Positions 54,103-61,456 of a stretch of DNA of 64,000 bases are shown piece after piece. Positions within the stretch are counted from its first letter, which is position 1, and every line of letters begins with the position of its first letter. The position numbers were made by a program, and so were the translations under genes. Source of the stretch: Paraburkholderia kururiensis (GTDB taxonomy: Bacteria; Pseudomonadota; Gammaproteobacteria; Burkholderiales; Burkholderiaceae); the NCBI RefSeq assembly GCF_034424375.1, contig NZ_CP139965.1, forward strand, positions 6,014,001-6,078,000, in the 5' to 3' direction. The notes beneath the pieces were generated by a model that searched no databases, was not told the origin of the DNA, and saw only the letters and a list, made by a program, of their open reading frames with translations.

Positions 54103-54720
54103 ATGAAGAGCCAAAATTCAACGGTCGACGAAGCGCCACTGCGTGCCGACGCGGCTCGCAACCGGGCACGCATTCTCGAAGCTGCGGAGGCGCTGTTCAT
54201 CGAACGCGGCGCCAACGCGTCGCTGGACGATATTGCGAAGCGTGCCAACGTCGGTATCGGCACGCTCTATCGTCGTTTCCCGACGCGCGACGCGCTGCTT
54301 GCCGCGACAAGTGACGAGCGCCTCCTGGCGCTTGCCGAAGCAAGCCGCGCACGCGACGAAAAGCTGGATCCGGGAACTGCGGTACGCGCCTTCGTCAAAG
54401 AACTCGTTAACCACGCGAGCCACTATCGCGGGTTGGCTGCATTGCTGGGAACGGTATTGCAGGAAGGGACGCCCGGCTGCCACGCGGGGCGTGAAGAAGG
54501 GCGCCGGCTACTCCAGCGGGCCCAAACGGCAGGCGTGGTTCGCGGGGACGTCTCTATCGACGATCTCGTATGTGTGGTCACCGCAATCGCTCTCGCTGTC
54601 GAGCACGGCGGTGTAACCAAGTCGCGTGTTGCCCACCTCGTCGACCTCTTCCTCGACGGCATAGGCAATACTCAGGGCGCGAAGACCCTAGCCTCTTCTC
54701 GCACAGACCATGCAACATAA
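54103..54720 (+). CDS. TetR-family transcriptional regulator
   Basis: 205 aa. HTH near residues 18-62: ARILEAAEALFIERGANASL, DDIAKRANVGIGTLYRRFPT and RDALLAA. The C-terminal domain (HYRGLAALLGTVLQEGTPG, VVTAIALAVEHGG) resembles regulators of short-chain dehydrogenases. ATG 54103 (MKSQNSTVDEAPL) is taken since the upstream open frame covers the operator. Probable repressor of the divergent SDR. Confidence 0.9.
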   Translation: MKSQNSTVDEAPLRADAARNRARILEAAEALFIERGANASLDDIAKRANVGIGTLYRRFPTRDALLAATSDERLLALAEASRARDEKLDPGTAVRAFVKELVNHASHYRGLAALLGTVLQEGTPGCHAGREEGRRLLQRAQTAGVVRGDVSIDDLVCVVTAIALAVEHGGVTKSRVAHLVDLFLDGIGNTQGAKTLASSRTDHAT

Positions 54721-55101
54721 GCAGCGATTCGATTGGAAGCGGACATCGGGTGGAGAACAGTCAAGGTCAGCTTCGGTCGCACGCTGCCGACCACTACTTC
54801 TCACCACGCTCGACCAGAACATGCTGGTTGCATGAGGCAGTGGTCGGCCAATAAGGGACCTTCGCCGACGTCAGAAGAATCGCTGACAATCCTGTGCGCA
54901 TCAAATTCCGATCTCAAGACCGGATGCGACACTATCGCCCTGCCCGAGGGCTCCCACGCACCAGGCGTACAATCCTCTGACCATATCGGGTGCCACGTCC
55001 ATTTTTGGCAGAGTCGTCAATGGCATCTGACGATGCACGCCCTGAGAACCGCCAACCCATAGGCGCAGCGATTTCGCGGCCGGCAGCGGAGAACAAGCCA
55101 C
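54721..55101. other. Intergenic region, no gene recognised
   Basis: About 380 bases on either side of which both genes read rightward. No open frame with a ribosome binding site and no clear terminator seen. Confidence 0.4.
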
Positions 55102-56295
55102 ATGCCCGCTCAGATAACGCCCAATCAGCTCGTTCAGTTGATCATCCCAGGTATCACGGCCGTCTTTTCGCTCAGTTTTGCCTGCACATGGATCTACGAC
55201 AGACGACTGAGCTATCTGCACTTTCTCGCCGCGTCATTTGCTGCTTTCGCCCTCGGTTCGGCCGTGCAGATTTGCCATCTGCCGGACGAATGGCGCTTGA
55301 ACGCGCTGATATCTGCGGCGTTTTACATCTTGAGCATTCAGCTATTGGCGCAAGGCGTTTTACGCAGGGCTGGGCTTCGTCTCGGGCCGGCGACGCACGT
55401 GTCTGTCTTCGCGCTGGTGATGGGCGCCATCTATTACTTCTCGTTCGTGACGCCGAATCTGCTCGTGCGCGTCTACATTTTGAATCTCAGCGCCGGGCTG
55501 TTGATGCTGCTTACCGCCTTCCTTTTCCGGAAACGCTGCCATGGCCGCACCGTCAACCGCGTTCTTCTCTGGGTGCTGATGATCTTCGGCGCCAGTTTCT
55601 TTATCAGAACACCGCTCACGACGATCCGGCCGCTGCCTCATAGCACCGCACCGTTCGGGCAAACCATTTTCTGGGTCCTGCTCCAGTTGTCGCTGGCCCT
55701 AATGGGGGCCGTGTTGGGGCTCGTGCTGCTGGCCGCGGCAATGTCGGATGTGATCGACAGACTGACTCTCGAACGCGATCTCGACTCGCTCACCGAAACG
55801 TTGAACCGGCGCGCGTTTGAACGCATGGCGGGCCGCCGCGTCGCGGACAGGCGAAGCTATCCGCTCGCGCTGATCGCTTTCGACATCGACAACTTCAAAT
55901 CCATCAACGACCGTTATGGGCATGCGGCCGGCGACGCGGTGCTGCGCCAGTTCGCCGCAATCCTGCGCGCCGCGGTGCGCGAGAAAGACGTGGTGGCGCG
56001 CATCGGCGGCGAGGAGTTCGTGCTTCTGCTGCCGGGCGCTGACGACAAATTCGCGTATCAGATCGCGGAGCGTCTGCGCATCGTGCTGGAGTCTTCACGC
56101 TTCAATGAAATCGGGGCTACGCTGCGCGTTACGACGAGTGCCGGCATTGCCCGGCATCGGCCTGGCGAGGCGGTCGGAGCGTTGCTGGCGCGCGCCGATC
56201 ACCTGCTCTACGCGGCAAAGCGCGCGGGGAGGAACCGGGTGGTCACTGAGCCATCAGGTCAGACGTGGGATGCTCCCGAGCTTGATATTGTGTGA
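55102..56295 (+). CDS. Membrane-bound diguanylate cyclase (GGDEF)
   Basis: 397 aa. The N-terminal 215 residues form about seven hydrophobic helices, an integral-membrane sensor without a named domain. The GGDEF domain starts near DLDSLTETLNRRAFE, with AFDIDNFKSINDRYGHAAGD (substrate and Mg site) and signature GGEEF at about 302-306. The inhibitory I-site RxxD (REKD) lies exactly five residues upstream, so product inhibition is expected. It should synthesise cyclic-di-GMP at the inner membrane. ATG 55102 has GGAG upstream at somewhat long spacing. No partner phosphodiesterase nearby. Confidence 0.9.
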   Translation: MPAQITPNQLVQLIIPGITAVFSLSFACTWIYDRRLSYLHFLAASFAAFALGSAVQICHLPDEWRLNALISAAFYILSIQLLAQGVLRRAGLRLGPATHVSVFALVMGAIYYFSFVTPNLLVRVYILNLSAGLLMLLTAFLFRKRCHGRTVNRVLLWVLMIFGASFFIRTPLTTIRPLPHSTAPFGQTIFWVLLQLSLALMGAVLGLVLLAAAMSDVIDRLTLERDLDSLTETLNRRAFERMAGRRVADRRSYPLALIAFDIDNFKSINDRYGHAAGDAVLRQFAAILRAAVREKDVVARIGGEEFVLLLPGADDKFAYQIAERLRIVLESSRFNEIGATLRVTTSAGIARHRPGEAVGALLARADHLLYAAKRAGRNRVVTEPSGQTWDAPELDIV

Positions 56296-56647
56296 TCGCC
56301 CGAAAGCCGGCAAGCACTCAAACCGTACCGTCGCAGACGGGCTTGGGGTAGGAATTCCGATAGGAGCATCGGGCGTCGTCGACGCTGCTCGCCAGTGTCA
56401 GCTTCTGCTAACCGCGATCGTCCCTTGTGGGTCACTTCATGCCCTTGCATGACACGAGCGCCTCGGCTGGTCGTCGCGCTCGTTCGTCGGGCGCAAGCCG
56501 GCCAGAAACGGACTTTGACGAAGCACGACCGATTGGCCGTTCTCCATGGACGTGGCGACACTCAATCCGCAGCCAGATTGCCGAGAAAAATAGAAGAGCA
56601 CGATCCCTGACGCAGCAAGCCGGTTTTGAGAACCGGCTGACCGCGAG
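56296..56647. other. Intergenic region with a terminator-like hairpin
   Basis: No gene recognised. AGCCGGTT (56618-56625) and AACCGGCT (56631-56638) form a perfect 8-bp stem with a TTGAG loop close to the end of the hydrolase gene at 56648; no U-tract is seen. Confidence 0.5.
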
Positions 56648-57568
56648 CTAGTGGGCCTTCAAGAATGCGGCGATCAACTCGGCGATCTCTCGCGGTGCAT
56701 CCTCGAAGCTGTAATGGCCGACTCCCGCGAGCCGGTGAATCGGTGCCATGGGAAAGATTTCGCTGAACAGCGGCAGAAAGTGTTCAGCTGCAAGCGTGCG
56801 ATCGGCCTCGCCCCAAATTGCGAGCGCTGGTTTTGAACGGATCGTGTCGAGAGCCGTCGCGTCTGGCATTTCGAAACGATGTGCCCCGATCGCGAAGCCC
56901 TTCGCCCACCCTATCGCGCCAGCACTGTCCGTTGGCACGACGAAACGCGAGCCGTAGGCACGCAGCCACGTATCGTTGATACGTGCGTGGTTTTCGAAGC
57001 CGTTGAGCTTCAAGGCACTCAGGATATTGAAGCCGAGTTCGTCCAGCACGGATTCGAGACGGCCTTGCGAATGAGCGCGGAGGATCCACTGGAACCAAGG
57101 CGAGACTGCGGCATTTGCGTTCAGCCGGTCGAATAACGTGCTTTGGCCGAAAGGCGTCGGGCCGTTCGTGCTGACGATTCGGCGAATGCGGCCGGGATGT
57201 CGTGCGGCGAGTCCCATGCCGACGGGGCCGCCGAAGTCGTGCATGACGAGAGTGATGTCGCTTAGGTCCAGGGCAAGCACGAACTTTTCAATGTTGTCGA
57301 TATGATCCTGCAGCCAGTACGTCCGCCGTTCCGGCGTTTCGCTCTTGCCGAATCCCATGTGGTCGGGCGCAATCACACGGTAGCTGCCCGCGAGTGCAGC
57401 GATCAGATCACGAAACAGATAGCCCCACGTCGGTTCCCCGTGAATGCACAGGACAACCTCGCCATCAGTGGGTCCCTCATCAACGTAATGCATGCGAAAG
57501 CCGCCGACTTCGCTGAAGCGCGGCGCAAACGGAAATGTTCCGTCAAACGTGTCATTCGATGGTGTCAT
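56648..57568 (-). CDS. Haloalkane-dehalogenase-like alpha/beta hydrolase
   Basis: 306 aa. Oxyanion segment HGEPTWGYLFRDLI, nucleophile elbow VMHDFGGPVG with Asp about 111 (Asp, not Ser, as in haloalkane dehalogenases and related enzymes), acid in IWGEADRTLA (Asp about 256) and catalytic His about 285 in GVGHYSFEDAP. The halide-stabilising Trp would be in HGEPTW. True dehalogenase activity is plausible but unproven; epoxide hydrolases also use Asp. Divergent from a MerR regulator with a SoxR-like promoter between them. Confidence 0.85.
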   Translation of the reverse strand: MTPSNDTFDGTFPFAPRFSEVGGFRMHYVDEGPTDGEVVLCIHGEPTWGYLFRDLIAALAGSYRVIAPDHMGFGKSETPERRTYWLQDHIDNIEKFVLALDLSDITLVMHDFGGPVGMGLAARHPGRIRRIVSTNGPTPFGQSTLFDRLNANAAVSPWFQWILRAHSQGRLESVLDELGFNILSALKLNGFENHARINDTWLRAYGSRFVVPTDSAGAIGWAKGFAIGAHRFEMPDATALDTIRSKPALAIWGEADRTLAAEHFLPLFSEIFPMAPIHRLAGVGHYSFEDAPREIAELIAAFLKAH

Positions 57569-57619
57569 CAGGGTTCCCTCACGAATGGAGCGGCGGGCAA
57601 TCCGGCCGGTCGTAAGAGG

Positions 57620-57648
57620 TTAAACTTTGACATCGCTGTCAAGGTCAA
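57620..57648 (-). promoter_or_regulatory. MerR-type promoter for the hydrolase gene
   Basis: On the minus strand TTGACC (57648-57643) is followed 18 to 19 bases later by a TTTAAC/TTAACC -10-like element. Between them the perfect inverted repeat TTGACA-TCGC-TGTCAA lies at 57627-57642. A palindrome in an over-long spacer is the hallmark of MerR-family activation. Confidence 0.7.
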
Positions 57649-57669
57649 GCGTATCTTTCGGGAGATGTC

Positions 57670-58038
57670 ATGCGTATCGGAGAGCTGGCTCGCCGCACCG
57701 GCGTCAGTGAGCGGATGCTGCGGTATTACGAACACGAAGGTCTGCTGAGTCCGAAGAGGACCGATTCGGGCTACCGCGATTACGGCTCCGAAGAAGTAGA
57801 CGCAGCACAGCGCATTCGCATGCTCAGCGCGGCAGGACTGAAGATGAGCAGCATCCGGCTGTTGCTGCCTTGCGTACTCGGCGAAAAACCTGTGTTTCAT
57901 CCATGCGTTCAAGCTCGCGCGTTGCTGCGCGACGAGGTCGAAAAGCTCGACACTCGGCTGCGCGAACTCAGTGAAACGCGAAAAGTGGTTGCGAGACTGC
58001 TCAATGCGGTCGACACCAACGCGACATTGCCGCTCTAG
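57670..58038 (+). CDS. MerR-family transcriptional regulator
   Basis: 122 aa. N-terminal winged helix MRIGELARRTGVSERMLRYY and EHEGLLSPKR with SGYRDYGSEEV, followed by a dimerisation coiled coil (ALLRDEVEKLDTRLRELSET). The effector region is short; it contains Cys in LLLPCVLGEK and FHPCVQ, but not the CueR-type metal loop. GGGAG lies before ATG 57670. Likely activates the divergent hydrolase gene. Confidence 0.88.
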   Translation: MRIGELARRTGVSERMLRYYEHEGLLSPKRTDSGYRDYGSEEVDAAQRIRMLSAAGLKMSSIRLLLPCVLGEKPVFHPCVQARALLRDEVEKLDTRLRELSETRKVVARLLNAVDTNATLPL

Positions 58039-58401
58039 CCGTTGCGTCGGCTTGAGTTTGACGCACTGCCCCTTGGCGATGCCCATCAAGTTGGCATGTG
58101 GCGATATCGGGTCCGGGAGCAAATGCTTCGGACCATCCTTTAAAGAAGTCTTTCCACGAACAACCGCAATCGAGAGTGGTAGAGGCGCTCAAAAATAAAC
58201 GCCCGAGGGCCGATATGGGTCGATGGGCGCAGTACGCTGATCCAGGTGCGATGTAGCGGTGGCGTCCGGCGGTCGTCGGCCAGTAACCGCCCTTTGGCAA
58301 CTTCCTTGAATGACCGGCCAGATTTCGACGACCTGCGTGCCTGACGGCCGCAAGCCCTGGAAGACGCAAATCAGGTGACGGATCGCGGAACCGCTGCGCG
58401 T
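58039..58401. other. Intergenic region between convergent genes
   Basis: About 360 bases; no gene or strong terminator recognised. Confidence 0.4.
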
Positions 58402-59358
58402 TTAACGCGGCCCGGGGATGAGGAGCAGCTTGCCGTGCGCGCGCCCGGCCATGCTAGGTTCGACCGCTTCCCGCCAGTCTTCCCACGTGAACGTGCGCGT
58501 GACCGGAATGGCGAACTGCCCGATGGCGGCCAACCGGGCGTAGTCTCCGAGTACGTCGTAGCGATGCACCCCCTCCTTCTCGCGCCCTGTCGTGCGAACG
58601 CCGAGGCCGCCCTCGTCAAAATCGCTGAAGCTCATCACCCGGCGAGGGTCGCCGCCCACAATCCGGATGAGGTCGGGCAGCACGCCTTCGACACGCGCGG
58701 TATGCAAGGCGAAATCGGTCGCACCTTGCGCGATCTCGCGAACACGCTCGACCATCCCTTCGCCGTAGGGCGTCACTTTCGCGCCTAGTGCACGCAGGCG
58801 ATCCGCGAACGTTTCGCCGGCACTGGCAATCACATGGGCGCCCCGCAGCAGCGCGATCTGAACAGCGGCGAACCCGGTCATCGTCCCGCCGCCGTTGATC
58901 ATGATGGTTTGCCCCTTCGATAGACCAAGCAGGTCGATGCTGCGGGTGGCCGTTTCGACGGCCATGGGAAGACACGCCGCATGCTCGAGGCTCAACCCGT
59001 GCGGTACGGCAAACCAGACTTTCAGGACGGCGTATTCCGCCGCTCCGGCGGTGGGATAGCCGAGATAGTCGGGAACGCCAAAAACGGGATCGCCGAGGTT
59101 GACGTCAGCGACGCCTTCCCCGATTGCATCGACCGTCCCCGCCACGTCGAAGCCGATGCCGCGCGGCGGCGGCAGCGGAAAGAAGCCCTGGCACACCGCC
59201 CAGTCGGCCGGATTGAAAGCGCACGCATGAACGCGGACACGCACCTGCCCCGCGCGGGGTGAGGGGACGGGAACATCGGCCAGATGCAGGACATCCGCCG
59301 GCGCACCATAGCGCTGAACCCAAAGGGCTTTCATCGTTGATGGATCGGCACTCGACAT
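58402..59358 (-). CDS. Quinone-oxidoreductase-like MDR (zinc-type alcohol dehydrogenase superfamily) protein
   Basis: 318 aa. N-terminal GroES-like domain: MKALWVQRYGAPADVLHLAD, CAFNPADWAVCQG and GFDVAGTVDAIGEGV. Rossmann half: GLSKGQTIMINGGGTMTGFA with an NADPH-type loop and VIASAGETFADRLRALGAK. Structural zinc cysteines are absent, as in NADPH:quinone oxidoreductases. ATG 59358 with GGAG upstream. Divergent from a TetR gene with a long perfect operator between; likely induced by quinones or electrophiles. Confidence 0.87.
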   Translation of the reverse strand: MSSADPSTMKALWVQRYGAPADVLHLADVPVPSPRAGQVRVRVHACAFNPADWAVCQGFFPLPPPRGIGFDVAGTVDAIGEGVADVNLGDPVFGVPDYLGYPTAGAAEYAVLKVWFAVPHGLSLEHAACLPMAVETATRSIDLLGLSKGQTIMINGGGTMTGFAAVQIALLRGAHVIASAGETFADRLRALGAKVTPYGEGMVERVREIAQGATDFALHTARVEGVLPDLIRIVGGDPRRVMSFSDFDEGGLGVRTTGREKEGVHRYDVLGDYARLAAIGQFAIPVTRTFTWEDWREAVEPSMAGRAHGKLLLIPGPR

Positions 59359-59441
59359 TGCAATTCTCCGTGACGGTTGGCAATGGATGCGAGACGCGCG
59401 GTTGCCTCTTCCCAGCTTGCGGCGGATGGAGAACAACGATA

Positions 59442-59468
59442 GCGTATCGTCATATGCTGACGATACGC
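59442..59468. promoter_or_regulatory. Perfect 11-bp-arm TetR operator
   Basis: GCGTATCGTCA (59442-59452) and TGACGATACGC (59458-59468) are exact inverted complements around TATGC, 36 bases before the TetR start and about 84 bases from the oxidoreductase start. This is the strongest palindrome in the window. Confidence 0.85.
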
Positions 59469-59503
59469 GTAAAGTCAGCTTGTGACAATACGATTGGTGA
59501 ATC

Positions 59504-60097
59504 ATGCCCAGAGATCCCGAAAAAGTGCGGCGCCGCCTTCAGGAGGCGGCGCTCAAGCTCTATCAAACCCGCGGTTACGACGGCACGACGGCGGCCGACA
59601 TCGCGGCTGAGGCCGGTGTCACGCAGCGCACGTTCTTTCGTCATTTCCCTGATAAGCGGGAAGTGCTGTTCGGGGGGGAAGACGAGTTCATCTCGACACT
59701 GACGAGCGCGGTGGCGAGCGCCCCGCCGGACCTGGGACCGCTGGAAGCCCTGGTTCGCGCGTTCGCGTCGGTCGAGCCACTCTTCATCCAGAATCGCCCA
59801 TTTACCGAGCCGCGCCGGCACATCATCGCGGCCCACCCGGCCTTGCAGGAGCGGGCACAGACCAAGTCCCGCGCCGTCACGTCGGCGCTCGTGGAGGCAT
59901 TCCGGCAGCGTGGTGTGTCCGACCAGGCCGCCAACCTGGCGGCACAAGTCGGAATGGCGACGCTAGGTCAGGCGGTTGCCGCCTGGTTCGAAAACGGGTC
60001 GACGGATCTTGGCGTCCACGTCGAACACGCGTTCAAGGAATTGAGCGATCTCGTGAAGTTTGCCCAGCGGCCAGGAGACGAGAGAGGGGTGCGGTAG
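59504..60097 (+). CDS. TetR-family transcriptional regulator
   Basis: 197 aa. HTH at residues 8-52: RRRLQEAALKLYQTRGYDGT, TAADIAAEAGVTQRTFFRHF and PDKREVLFGGEDE. The C-terminal domain is helical (LEALVRAFASVEPLFIQNRP, ALVEAFRQRGVSDQAANLAA). It should bind the 27-bp palindrome upstream, repressing itself and the divergent oxidoreductase. ATG 59504 overlaps no other feature; no strong ribosome binding site was seen. Confidence 0.9.
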   Translation: MPRDPEKVRRRLQEAALKLYQTRGYDGTTAADIAAEAGVTQRTFFRHFPDKREVLFGGEDEFISTLTSAVASAPPDLGPLEALVRAFASVEPLFIQNRPFTEPRRHIIAAHPALQERAQTKSRAVTSALVEAFRQRGVSDQAANLAAQVGMATLGQAVAAWFENGSTDLGVHVEHAFKELSDLVKFAQRPGDERGVR

Positions 60098-60449
60098 CCC
60101 TCACGCCCGGACTATCGTTATCGGCCTCAAAGTTGTCGTTCGGTGCCGGATGACAAAAGGTCAGCGTCGGGTCGATGTGAGCCGACCGCATCGGGCAGAG
60201 GTCTACCACGCTCGGCCGTTCGTACAGCCCAGTACTTCTTGGCACGCAAAGGCATCAGACAAACCGATGTCGGCCGTCCGGCGCTCCTTTCCGATGACGT
60301 GCAAGCGCAACCCTTCCTGCACCTGCCCTGCTTGATCTTTGTCAAACGGGCACGAGCTCGCACAATGGAAACCTGGCTTCTACGCAGACGCCAGGCCCCC
60401 CTCCTCAATAGATTCACAAGTAAAGGCCGACGCAAACTTAAGGCGCACC
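60098..60449. other. Intergenic region, no gene recognised
   Basis: Open frames on both strands are Arg-rich and lack start signals. It ends at the copper-type promoter at 60450. Confidence 0.45.
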
Positions 60450-60480
60450 TTGACCTTCCTGCGATGGGAAGGACTAGCAT
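60450..60480 (+). promoter_or_regulatory. CueR-like metal-responsive promoter
   Basis: TTGACC (60450-60455) and TAGCAT (60475-60480) are separated by exactly 19 bases. The spacer region holds the dyad CCTTCC (60454-60459) and GGAAGG (60467-60472). This is the arrangement of CueR/MerR-activated copper promoters. It lies 30 bases before the DUF2946-like gene and points toward the ATPase. Confidence 0.85.
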
Positions 60481-60510
60481 GCCTTCGTCTTTTCCGGGAC
60501 AGTCTCTGCG

Positions 60511-60891
60511 ATGCTTCGCTTGTCCGCTTTCCTGATTGCCGTTCTGCTGGTCCTGATTCTGCCGATTCGGCTGGCGGGAGCGACGGCGCTCTCCTGCGAT
60601 ACGGAATCTGGACCTGGGCCGATGAACGGTGGTCATCGCGTCGAACTACGACAAGGCACGTCGGCCCTGTCCCGCGCGATCCGCGTGCATAGCGCGATGC
60701 GCACGAGGCATGCCGACGGCCAATGCGGAACGTGTGTCTCCTGCTCTACCAGTGCGTTTGAAGCAGGTCCCCGCTTCGCACCTCCAGGCGTTAAAGCATT
60801 CATGTTTTACACACCCCGTCCCATGTCCGATCCCGAGTCGAGCTTTCTGACGGAAGGTATCGACCGCCCTCCCCGCATTCCTCTCGCGTAG
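60511..60891 (+). CDS. DUF2946/CopL-like small exported protein
   Basis: 126 aa. Signal sequence or anchor MLRLSAFLIAVLLVLILPIR, then a CGTCVSC cluster near residue 75 and an end reading FLTEGIDRPPRIPLA, which matches the conserved C-terminus (GxxRPPR) of DUF2946 proteins found in copper operons. Probable periplasmic metal handling or copper-responsive accessory function. The first gene behind the CueR-like promoter. The ribosome binding site is weak. Confidence 0.7.
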   Translation: MLRLSAFLIAVLLVLILPIRLAGATALSCDTESGPGPMNGGHRVELRQGTSALSRAIRVHSAMRTRHADGQCGTCVSCSTSAFEAGPRFAPPGVKAFMFYTPRPMSDPESSFLTEGIDRPPRIPLA

Positions 60892-61099
60892 CGCCGCCAG
60901 GTCGTCCTTGCAGCTTCGCTCAAGGCTGTCCCGGCGACTCAAGCCGCCGTCTCACGCATTGCGTGAACACCTATGCACCGGGTCCGGCCCGAAACGATCC
61001 TCATCGATCGTCGACCTGATCCGTTCCGACTATGGCGCATGCCTTCCGGCAACGCGTGTCCGGGTGATGTGCGTCCACTCAGAAATTGAGGAAATCAAA

Positions 61100-61414
61100 A
61101 TGAACTGGTTATCGCAGAATGGGTACTGGATTGCCCTTGCCCTCGTCATGCTCCTGATGATGCGGCGAGGTGGAATGGGATGCGGCATGGGCGGAGGTCA
61201 CCGTGCCCCGCGCGAGGACAACTCGCATCACGACAGCGACGGTGCCGCGTTGCGTGATCCGGTCAGCGGCCACCCGATAGATCGGGCCCACGCGTTGACG
61301 ACTGTTTTCAACGGTCGCACGTACTACTTCGAATCGGAAGCGTCGCGCGAGACATTCAATCAGGATCCGCAGCGGTTTGCCGGCAGCATGCGCAGCCGTC
61401 ATCACGGCTGTTGA
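61100..61414 (+). CDS. YHS-domain small membrane protein
   Basis: 104 aa. Begins MNWLSQNGYWIALALVMLLM, one membrane helix, then a Met/Gly/Cys/His patch (RRGGMGCGMGGGHR), a His/Asp linker (NSHHDSDG) and a YHS domain (RDPVSGHPIDRAHALTTVFN, YYFESEASRETFNQDPQRF). YHS domains bind metals and occur in or beside copper/silver ATPases. GAGG precedes ATG 61100. It lies 43 bases upstream of the ATPase gene and is probably co-transcribed with it. Confidence 0.85.
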   Translation: MNWLSQNGYWIALALVMLLMMRRGGMGCGMGGGHRAPREDNSHHDSDGAALRDPVSGHPIDRAHALTTVFNGRTYYFESEASRETFNQDPQRFAGSMRSRHHGC

Positions 61415-61456
61415 ATCGAATCCAGAATCCACATTGTTCATCGAGGGGAAATCGCG

